This document shows positions 7,818-13,674 of a stretch of DNA of 13,944 nucleotides, piece after piece. Each line of letters opens with the position of its first letter. Position 1 is the first letter of the stretch. A program made the position numbers and the translations under genes. The notes beneath the pieces are model-generated. The model was not told the origin of the DNA. It saw only the letters and a list, made by a program, of their open reading frames with translations, and did not search any database. Source of the stretch: DASPKS01 sp035628035 (GTDB lineage: Bacteria; Bacteroidota; Rhodothermia; Rhodothermales; Rubricoccaceae); contig DASPKS010000052.1 of the NCBI GenBank assembly GCA_035628035.1, forward strand, positions 1-13,944. The letters run 5' to 3'.

Positions 7818-8915
7818 ATGTCCCGTCAAGCCCGTCTCGGCCTCGTCGTCCTCGTGGGCATCGCCAGCTTCGTCCTGGCCCTGTTCATCCTCGCGAACCG
7901 CTCGTTCCTCCTCTCGGACACGTTCTCGCTCCGTGCCGAGTTCACGCGCGTGGCCGGCCTCCAGACCGGGGCGGTGGTGTACTACCAAGGCATCTCCGTC
8001 GGCCGCGTGGAGACCATCGAGCTGCCGGCCTCGCCGGGGCAGCCCATCATCGTAGCGATGCGCGTGCGCGAGGCAGCGCACCACCTCATCCGGGAGGACT
8101 CGCGGGCCGTGGTCCAGACCGACGGCCTCGTCGGGGCCGTCGTGGTGTCGATCACGGGGGGCTCCGCGCGGCGGCCCGTCGTGGCGGAGAACGGGCTGAT
8201 CGAGGGGGTGGACCCCCTCGACTTCACGCAGGTCTCCGACCGCCTCTTCACCTCCGTCGCCCGGTTCGACTCCGTCACCGTCACGCTCACGCAGATGATG
8301 CAGGACGTGCGGGCGGGCGAGGGCTCGCTCGGGATGTTCCTCTACGACGACCGCCTCTACAACGAGACCATCCTCACGGCGCAGGAGCTCCGTGGCTCGC
8401 TCTCCTCCCTCACCGCCCGCGCCGACGCGCTCGTCGCCATCGCCGGTGAGGCCTCGCAGGGTGTGGAGGACATCATCAGCCAAGTGGCCTACGGCGATGG
8501 CACCCTCGCGCGGTTCCTCCGCGAGGACTCCATCTACACCGCGCTCCTCCGCGCCTCCGACCAGTTCTCGACGATTTCGACGGACGTGCGCGGGATCACT
8601 GACCGGTTCGAGGACGCCGCCGGGTGGGCGGCGCTCGGCGCGTTCCGGTTCTCGGAGAACATGGAGGCGCTCAAGCACAACTTCCTGTTCAAGCCGTACT
8701 TCGAGGAGCGGGGGTACCTCGAGATGGCGCCGTTCGAGCTGCGCGAGCAGGCGATCTCCGAGACGTTCCGCGCCCTGCAGGAGCGGGAGCGGCTGCTGCT
8801 CGAAGAAGCCCGCCGCCTCGAGGCCATCCGCGAGGACCTCCGCCGCCGCGGGCTCCTCCCCGAAGAGCCGCCCGTCCGGGGCACGCTGGGGTCGCCGAGT
8901 GCGGGCACGCAGTAG
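7818..8915 (+). CDS. mlaD: MlaD-family protein with MCE domain
   Basis: A 365-residue protein with one N-terminal membrane helix (about 7-27), an MCE domain (about 37-115, with the hallmark FTRVAGLQTGAVVYYQGISV and GRVETIEL) and a long mostly helical C-terminal region (about 138-345) ending in a charged coiled-coil-like stretch (QERERLLLEEARRLEAIRED). MCE proteins form hexamers that sit on the MlaE permease and make a hydrophobic tunnel for lipids. E. coli MlaD is only 183 residues, so the long helical tail resembles tunnel-forming members such as Mce proteins of actinobacteria more than the short shuttle-dependent MlaD; this is inference. Two copies of a G-x-G-(S/T)-L-x-x-F-L motif occur at 167 and 226. 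It lies 76 nt after mlaF, same strand. The ATG is preceded by GCCCCTC, with no Shine-Dalgarno. Confidence 0.93.
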   Translation: MSRQARLGLVVLVGIASFVLALFILANRSFLLSDTFSLRAEFTRVAGLQTGAVVYYQGISVGRVETIELPASPGQPIIVAMRVREAAHHLIREDSRAVVQTDGLVGAVVVSITGGSARRPVVAENGLIEGVDPLDFTQVSDRLFTSVARFDSVTVTLTQMMQDVRAGEGSLGMFLYDDRLYNETILTAQELRGSLSSLTARADALVAIAGEASQGVEDIISQVAYGDGTLARFLREDSIYTALLRASDQFSTISTDVRGITDRFEDAAGWAALGAFRFSENMEALKHNFLFKPYFEERGYLEMAPFELREQAISETFRALQERERLLLEEARRLEAIREDLRRRGLLPEEPPVRGTLGSPSAGTQ

Positions 8916-8947
8916 CGGGAGGAGGTGAGCGGACGGCCCCGCTGGCG

Positions 8948-8955
8948 TACTCTCC
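8948..8955 (+). promoter_or_regulatory. Weak promoter candidate before the AI-2E family gene
   Basis: GTACTCTCC between the mlaD stop and the ATG at 8979 resembles the GTACCTTC seen before mlaE and tesB, but with the TT core altered. No -33 TTG is seen. Its position supports the ATG at 8979 over the upstream GTG at 8925, which would place the element inside the gene. Confidence 0.15.
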
Positions 8956-8978
8956 CCCTGCCACCCCTCCTCCCCCCG

Positions 8979-10283
8979 ATGGCCTCTCCGCTCGACGCCT
9001 CCGCCGCCTCGGCGGCTACCCCTCGGCCCGATGCCGCGCGCCCGTTTGCCGTGGGGCGGGCGCTCCTTTTCCAGGGCATCCTCGCGCTCGGCGGGCTCAT
9101 CGCGTTCCTCCTGCTCCTGCTGGAGTTCGAGGCGGGGCTGAACCCGCTCATCGTGGCGGCAGCAGGGGCCATCGTGTTGTGGCCGCTCCGGAAGCAGAAG
9201 GCGATCCGGGGGCTCCTCCTCGCGGGGGGGTTCCTCCTCGGGCTGTGGCTGCTTCGGACGCTCGGCGGCGTGCTCGCGCCGTTCGCCGTCGTGTTCCTCC
9301 TCGCGTACATGCTGAACCCGCTCGTGGGGTGGATAGGGCGGCGGCTCCGGTTGCCCCGATGGGCGGGCGCCCTCCTGTGCACGCTCCTCCTCGTCGGGCT
9401 CCTCGTCGCGGTGGTGCTGCTCATCGTACCCGCCCTGGTGGGGCAGCTCCAGAGCTTGGCCCAGCGCCTCCTCGGGCTCATCTCGGGCCTCCCCACGTGG
9501 GTGGCCCGCACCGACACGCTCGATCCGCTGGAGCAGGCGGGGCTCATCCAGCGCGACCGGCTCGTCGCCGACCTCACGGCCTTCGTCTCGGCCCAGGTGC
9601 GGGAGAACGCGGGCCGCCTCCCCGCCGTCTTCGGCGGGCTCACCCGCTCGGTCGGCACCCTCTTCGGGCTGATCACGACGCTCGCCCTCGTGCCGGTGCT
9701 GCTGTTCTACACGCTGAAAGACTACCCCACCCTGCGCGGGGCCGTCATCCAGCTCTTCCCGCGCTACCGGGGGAGCCGCGCGTACCTCTCGAAGGCCGTG
9801 ACGGTGGTGGGGAACTACCTCCGGGGGCAGCTCACCATCTCGCTCGCGCAGGCCGTCATCGTGACGATCCCGCTCGTGCTGTTCCGCGTCCCCTTCGGGC
9901 TCGTGATCGGGATCCTCGCCGGGCTCCTCAACTTCATCCCAAACCTCGGCGCCATCCTCACCTACGTCATCGGGATCCTGCTCACGCTCGCCTTCGGGAC
10001 GGTGGGCGACCTCATCGTGGTGGTGGCCGTGCTCGCGGGCCAGGCGATCCTGGAGCAGACCGTGCTCACGCCGAACATCATGAGCCATAGCGTGGGGCTC
10101 CACCCCGTCCTCGTGCTCCTCTCGCTGTTCGTGTTCAGCGCGCTCTTCGGGTTCCTCGGCCTCCTCATCGCCGTCCCGGTGACGGCGCTCCTCGTGGGGG
10201 TCTACCAGGCCTACCGCGATGAGATGACGCTCGACCTCGCCGCGGCCCCGCGCCTCATCGTGACGCCGGACGAGGCCTCGTGA
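8979..10283 (+). CDS. AI-2E family / PerM-like transporter
   Basis: A 434-residue polytopic membrane protein. Conserved features of the AI-2E exporter family (PF01594: TqsA, PerM, YdiK) are seen: APFAVVFLLAYMLNPLVGWI (100-119), a soluble segment about 155-215, NYLRGQL (279-285), NFIPNLGAIL (318-327), EQTVLTPNIMSHSVGLHP (359-376) and a C-terminal hydrophobic segment with GFLGLLIAVPVTALL (391-405). Family members export small molecules or ions (autoinducer-2 for TqsA, Na+/H+ exchange for some); the substrate here cannot be told. Three further hydrophobic stretches precede the family start (about 28-50, 55-70, 76-93), which gives a longer N-terminus than the 350-370 residues usual for the family. 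The ATG at 8979 (preceded by CCCCCCG) is preferred over GTG at 8925, which would add 18 Pro/Arg-rich residues. It follows mlaD after 63 nt, with no evident functional link. Confidence 0.88.
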   Translation: MASPLDASAASAATPRPDAARPFAVGRALLFQGILALGGLIAFLLLLLEFEAGLNPLIVAAAGAIVLWPLRKQKAIRGLLLAGGFLLGLWLLRTLGGVLAPFAVVFLLAYMLNPLVGWIGRRLRLPRWAGALLCTLLLVGLLVAVVLLIVPALVGQLQSLAQRLLGLISGLPTWVARTDTLDPLEQAGLIQRDRLVADLTAFVSAQVRENAGRLPAVFGGLTRSVGTLFGLITTLALVPVLLFYTLKDYPTLRGAVIQLFPRYRGSRAYLSKAVTVVGNYLRGQLTISLAQAVIVTIPLVLFRVPFGLVIGILAGLLNFIPNLGAILTYVIGILLTLAFGTVGDLIVVVAVLAGQAILEQTVLTPNIMSHSVGLHPVLVLLSLFVFSALFGFLGLLIAVPVTALLVGVYQAYRDEMTLDLAAAPRLIVTPDEAS

Positions 10284-10301
10284 GCGAGGCACAGCGGGCG
10301 G

Positions 10302-10309
10302 TACCTTCC
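10302..10309 (+). promoter_or_regulatory. Possible -7 promoter element before tesB
   Basis: GTACCTTC is identical in eight bases to the element before mlaE (5993-6000). Here it lies about 43 nt before the preferred tesB GTG at 10352, which would leave a leader of roughly 35-40 nt. No TTG is present at -33. The exact repetition of this octamer in front of two genes is the main argument. Confidence 0.35.
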
Positions 10310-10351
10310 TGCGGGAATCTGGCGATTTCGGCCTCCCGCTCGCTCGCTGCC

Positions 10352-11227
10352 GTGTCTACCGCGCTCCAGCCGCTCCTCGACCTCCTCGACCTCGAACCGC
10401 TGGAGGTCAACCTCTTCCGGGGGCGGAATCACGACCTCGGCTACCGGCGGGTGTTCGGGGGGCAGGTGCTCGCGCAGGCCCTCATCGCCGCAGGCCGCAC
10501 CGTCGAGACGGACTGGCCCGTCCACTCGCTGCATGCCTACTTCATCCTCCCCGGCGACGTGCAGGCCCCCATCGTGTACCAGGTGGACCGCCTCCGCGAC
10601 GGCGGCAGCTTCACGACGCGGCGCGTGACGGCCATTCAGCACGGCCGCCCCATCTTCAACGCGGCGTACTCGTTCCACCGCGTCGAGGAGGGGCTGGAGC
10701 ACCAGGCGCCGGTGCCCGAGGTGCCCGGCCCCGACGGGCTGCCGAGCGAGGCCGAGATGGCCCGCGCCGCCGGCGACCTCCTCCCCGAGCGGCTGCGCGC
10801 GAACTACGCCCGCGAGCAGTTCGCCGAGTTCCGGCCCGTACGCCCGCTCAACCCGTTCGCGCCGGAGGTCCGTGAGCCCGTGCACCACGTGTGGGTGCGC
10901 ACGACGGCGCCCGTGCCGGGCGGGCTCCTCATGCAACAGGCCGCCCTCGCCTACGCCTCCGACTACGGCCTCCTCGGCGCGGCGCTCCTCCCGCACGGCC
11001 GCTCGTTCCTTCAGCGCGACCTCCAGGCAGCCAGCCTCGACCACGCGCTCTGGTTCCACCGCCCCTTCGAGGCGCACGAGTGGCTCCTCTACACGATGGA
11101 GAGCCCGAGCGCGGCCGGCGCGCTCGGCTTCACGCGCGGCACCCTCCACACGCGCGCCGGCCGCCTCGTGGCGAGCGTCGCGCAGGAGGGACTGATCCGC
11201 CTCGTCGACCCCGCGGCGCGCGGCTAG
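10352..11227 (+). CDS. tesB: Acyl-CoA thioesterase II (TesB)
   Basis: A 291-residue double-hotdog thioesterase that hydrolyses acyl-CoA to free fatty acid and CoA in the cytoplasm. It is recognisably co-linear with E. coli TesB (286 aa): LLDLLDLEPLEVNLFRG, VFGGQVLAQAL, LHAYFILPGD, LRDGGSFTTRRVTAIQ, HHVWVRT, LDHALWFHRPF and ASVAQEGLIR all match family blocks. Starting at GTG 10352 puts the catalytic residues at Asp204, Ser228 and Gln278, the same numbers as the E. coli catalytic Asp204-Thr228-Gln278; this strongly supports the start. Thr228 is replaced by Ser, a conservative change that keeps the hydroxyl. A GTG at 10280 overlaps the preceding stop (GTGA) and would give 315 residues, but adds a stretch unlike TesB and covers the promoter-like GTACCTTC. 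The stop overlaps the stop of the opposing nucleotidyltransferase gene (CTAG, 11224-11227). Confidence 0.93.
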   Translation: MSTALQPLLDLLDLEPLEVNLFRGRNHDLGYRRVFGGQVLAQALIAAGRTVETDWPVHSLHAYFILPGDVQAPIVYQVDRLRDGGSFTTRRVTAIQHGRPIFNAAYSFHRVEEGLEHQAPVPEVPGPDGLPSEAEMARAAGDLLPERLRANYAREQFAEFRPVRPLNPFAPEVREPVHHVWVRTTAPVPGGLLMQQAALAYASDYGLLGAALLPHGRSFLQRDLQAASLDHALWFHRPFEAHEWLLYTMESPSAAGALGFTRGTLHTRAGRLVASVAQEGLIRLVDPAARG

Positions 11228-12078
11228 GCGAACGAGCGCTTCCCGTTGACGAGCTGCTGCGTGGGGCGGTCTGCCTCCGGGATGGCGTGCGTCCAGTGGT
11301 GGATGTCCTCCTCGGTCATCTGGACGTCGGGGCGGAGGCGGCCGTCCTGGAACCCCCGGTCCTCCACGTCGACGAGGTACTGCCCGCGCGAGAGGAGCGT
11401 GCCCATGCAGATGCGCTCGTCGGGCAGCGGCGCGTCGAGCTCGCGGTGGAGCCGCCCCAGCAACACCTCCATCACCTCGCGCGGGATGCGGCCCCGCTCG
11501 GAGGGGAAGATGTACCCGAAGAGGACGAGGTGGGCGAGGAGGACCCGCCAGTCTTCGCCGAAGCGGTAGAGGAGCAGCTTCCAGTCGAACCGCGGCGCGC
11601 AGGCGAGGAGGAGGTGTGCGATGTCGGCGCCGTCGTACCGCTCGCGCTCCATGATGAATGCCTTCGTCCAGAGCAGCTCCTCGGGTGGGCAGAGCAGCAC
11701 ATCGACGCCGAGCACCTTGCCGGGCGTGGCGCGGGCGAACCACCCGTCGTCCACCTCCGAGAGCCCGTTGCCGGATCGGTAGATGAGGTCGACGAAGTCC
11801 TCCCCAAAGTGCGCCTTCGCGAGCCAGTGCGGGTACGGCTTCTGCGTGGCGAACCCCTTCGCCGCGAGGGCTTCGAGCGCGGCGTCGCAGTCGGCGGGGC
11901 GGAAGAAGAGGTCGATGTCCTTCGTCCGCCGGCCAATGTCGGTGTAGCACGTGAACGCGTACGTGCCGCCGACGAGGAAGGGTACCCTGGCGTCGTGGAG
12001 GATGGTGAGGACGAGGCGGTAGAACTGCGCCGACTCGTCGAGCGACGACGCGTCGGGGAGGGGCACGGAGGAGGTCAT
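11224..12078 (-). CDS. Nucleotidyltransferase, AbiEii/MNT-like fold, substrate unknown
   Basis: A 284-residue cytoplasmic protein with the signature of polymerase-beta-type nucleotidyltransferases: FLVGGTYAF (35-42) giving the GG turn, RRTKDIDLFF (50-59) with the D-x-D metal pair Asp54/Asp56, and VDLIYR (96-101) whose Asp97 is the likely third carboxylate. ERYDGADIAHLL (145-156) matches the helical region after the core in AbiEii-like and NTP_transf families. All catalytic acids are present, so it is probably active in moving an NMP group onto an RNA, protein or small molecule; which one cannot be told. AbiEii toxins usually pair with an AbiEi antitoxin, and none is next to it. It faces the metallophosphoesterase gene across 133 bp and ends in a 4-nt overlap with tesB. 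The ATG is preceded by CCCCC. A housekeeping or modification role is as likely as defence. Confidence 0.8.
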   Translation of the reverse strand: MTSSVPLPDASSLDESAQFYRLVLTILHDARVPFLVGGTYAFTCYTDIGRRTKDIDLFFRPADCDAALEALAAKGFATQKPYPHWLAKAHFGEDFVDLIYRSGNGLSEVDDGWFARATPGKVLGVDVLLCPPEELLWTKAFIMERERYDGADIAHLLLACAPRFDWKLLLYRFGEDWRVLLAHLVLFGYIFPSERGRIPREVMEVLLGRLHRELDAPLPDERICMGTLLSRGQYLVDVEDRGFQDGRLRPDVQMTEEDIHHWTHAIPEADRPTQQLVNGKRSFA

Positions 12079-12211
12079 GGGGGCTACCCGGGCGGCGACG
12101 GAGGCCGCGAGAGAAGGGCGGCCGGGGATCTTTTACCCGGCGGGAGACATGGGAACGGGTGAACGCCGCCTCCGCGCGGCGGTTCGGCCCCTCTCCTCGC
12201 TCCTCTCCCCG
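12079..12211. promoter_or_regulatory. Divergent intergenic region between nucleotidyltransferase and metallophosphoesterase
   Basis: This 133-bp stretch must hold promoters for both flanking genes if they are transcribed separately. I see no clear TAnnTTTG box on either strand; the AT-richest spot is GATCTTTTACCC at 12128-12139. The + frame stays open across it up to an ATG at 12077 that overlaps the minus-strand ATG in CATG, but the encoded residues are low-complexity and unlike the metallophosphoesterase family. Confidence 0.4.
12161..12185. other. GC-rich imperfect hairpin before the metallophosphoesterase start
   Basis: GAACGCCGC (12161-12169) can pair with GCGGCGGTTC (12176-12185), a 9-bp stem with one bulged G and a 6-nt loop, 26 nt before the ATG at 12212. 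No T-tract follows, so it is not an ordinary terminator. In such GC-rich DNA it may be chance. Confidence 0.2.
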
Positions 12212-13021
12212 ATGGCGACGACGCGCACGCTCCGCCTCGCGGCCACCGCCGACCTCCACTACCACCGCCACGCCGCGGGCACTCACCGCGCGCTCTTCGA
12301 GGCAGCCTCGGCCGAGGCCGACGTCCTCCTCCTCTGCGGCGATCTCACCGACTACGGGCTGAAGGAGGAGGCCGAAGTGCTCGCCGAGGACCTCCGGACG
12401 TACTGCTCTATCCCCGTCCTCGCCGTCCTCGGCAACCACGACTACGAGGCGGGCCACCCCGAGGCGATCTGCGAAGCGCTCGACCGCGTGCACGTGCAGG
12501 TACTCGATGGTAGTGTGGCCGTCGTGGACGGCGTCGGCTTCGCGGGGGTGAAGGGGTTCGGCGGCGGGTTCGGCCGCTACGCGCTCTCGGCGTGGGGCGA
12601 GCCCACCATCAAGGCGTTCGTGCAGGCGGCCGTCGACGACGCGCTCCGCCTCGACGCCGCGCTCAGCCGCCTCGACACGGAGTACGAGGTGGAGCACCGC
12701 GTGGTCCTCCTCCACTACGCGCCCATCGCCGAGACGGTCGCGGGCGAGCCGGAGGTGATCTATCCGTTCTGCGGGTCGAGCCGGCTGGAGGACCCCCTCA
12801 ACCGGTACGACGTGGCGGCCGTCTTCCACGGCCACGCGCACGCCGGCGCGCCCGAAGGCAAGACGACGGCCGGCGTGCCCGTCTACAACGTCGGCGTGCC
12901 CGTGCTCCGGCGCGCCTTCCCCGACCACCCGCCCTTCCGCGTCGTCGAGCTGGAGTTGCGCGCGGACGAGGAAGACACGCACGCGGAGGCGTCTGCCGCC
13001 AACGGCCGCTCGGCGCGCTGA
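12212..13021 (+). CDS. Calcineurin-like metallophosphoesterase
   Basis: A 269-residue cytoplasmic phosphoesterase. The five metal-binding blocks of the family are all present: ADLHYH (Asp14, His16), CGDLTD (Asp44), GNHDYE (Asn75, His76, Asp77), LLHYAP (His168) and FHGHAHAG (His208, His210). The two-metal site is thus complete and the enzyme should hydrolyse a phosphomono- or diester; the substrate is unknown. The ATG at 12212 places the first motif at residue 14 as usual and is preceded by CTCCCCG. Earlier in-frame starts (12077, 12149) would add Arg/Ala-rich sequence with no family match. It is divergent from the nucleotidyltransferase gene and 5 nt upstream of the M23 peptidase gene, so the latter two are probably co-transcribed. 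Confidence 0.88.
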   Translation: MATTRTLRLAATADLHYHRHAAGTHRALFEAASAEADVLLLCGDLTDYGLKEEAEVLAEDLRTYCSIPVLAVLGNHDYEAGHPEAICEALDRVHVQVLDGSVAVVDGVGFAGVKGFGGGFGRYALSAWGEPTIKAFVQAAVDDALRLDAALSRLDTEYEVEHRVVLLHYAPIAETVAGEPEVIYPFCGSSRLEDPLNRYDVAAVFHGHAHAGAPEGKTTAGVPVYNVGVPVLRRAFPDHPPFRVVELELRADEEDTHAEASAANGRSAR

Positions 13022-13026
13022 GCGCG

Positions 13027-13674
13027 ATGGCGCGCGCTGCCTCCCGCTGGGTCGCCGGAGCGCTCCTGCTCGGCCTCGCCGGGTGCGGGCCGCGCTTCGG
13101 GTGCCGCATCGAGCCGCAGCCCGCCGTGCCCGACGAGGCCACGCCGTATCCCGACACGGTCGTCGCGCGGCCCGAGGTGAACCCGCCGGCCGTGCGCACG
13201 GACTCGACCCCGATCCCCGCGCCGCCGCTCCCCTCCGGGCTCGTCGTGCCCGTGCAGGGCATTCGCCCCGAAGACCTCACCGACACCTTCAACGAGGCCC
13301 GCTCGGAGGGACGCATCCACAACGCGCTCGACATCCTCGCGCCGCGCGGGACGCCCGTCGTGGCCGCCGTCGCCGGGCGCGTGCTCCGGCTGTTCACGAG
13401 CGACCGCGGCGGGCTCACGCTCTACCAGCTCGGCCCCGATGGCCACACCGTCTACTACTACGCGCACCTCGACAGCTACGCGCCGGGGCTCACAGCCGGG
13501 CAGGAGCTGGTGCAGGGGCAGGTGCTCGGCTATGTCGGCGACACGGGGAACGCCGCGCCGGGCAACACGCACCTCCACTTCGCGATGTGGCGCGTGGCCG
13601 ACCCCGCCCACTTCTGGGACGGCGAGGCCATCAACCCATACCCGCTGCTGGCGCGTCCTCGGGCGACCCCTTAG
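13027..13674 (+). CDS. M23-family (LytM-type) peptidase, predicted lipoprotein
   Basis: A 215-residue protein starting with a signal peptide and lipobox: a hydrophobic segment (about 8-19) ending LAGC with Cys20 as the lipidation site, then a Pro-rich linker (about 28-72). The peptidase domain (about 73-208) has HNALD (His98, Asp102), YAHLDSY (His147) and HLHF (His182, His184). His98, Asp102 and His184 would bind zinc, with His147 and His182 catalytic, so the site is complete and the enzyme is likely an active peptidoglycan endopeptidase and not a degenerate activator. It is small for the family and has no LysM or SPOR domain. It follows the metallophosphoesterase by 5 nt; its TAG stop overlaps the TAA of the opposing L,D-transpeptidase gene (TTAG, 13671-13674). 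Confidence 0.9.
   Translation: MARAASRWVAGALLLGLAGCGPRFGCRIEPQPAVPDEATPYPDTVVARPEVNPPAVRTDSTPIPAPPLPSGLVVPVQGIRPEDLTDTFNEARSEGRIHNALDILAPRGTPVVAAVAGRVLRLFTSDRGGLTLYQLGPDGHTVYYYAHLDSYAPGLTAGQELVQGQVLGYVGDTGNAAPGNTHLHFAMWRVADPAHFWDGEAINPYPLLARPRATP

Noticed and set aside
8925..8978. GTG start at 8925 for the AI-2E gene
   Set aside because: It adds 18 Pro/Arg-rich residues, the GGAGG lies directly against the GTG without spacing, and the ATG at 8979 has the C-run seen before other starts.
7626..10292. 888-codon open frame on the minus strand
   Set aside because: It lies antisense to mlaF, mlaD and the AI-2E gene, all with clear family motifs. Its translation is low-complexity, rich in Glu, Arg, His and Asp, as expected from the antisense of GC3-rich genes where stop codons are rare.
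11224..12078. AbiE-type toxin-antitoxin or abortive infection system
   Set aside because: The nucleotidyltransferase resembles AbiEii in its motifs, but no AbiEi-like winged-helix antitoxin gene is adjacent and the flanking genes are housekeeping types.
10211..12982. 923-codon open frame on the minus strand
   Set aside because: It crosses tesB, the nucleotidyltransferase gene (in another frame) and the phosphoesterase. The composition changes abruptly along it and is Arg/Ala/Gly-rich with no domain; it is a product of high GC.
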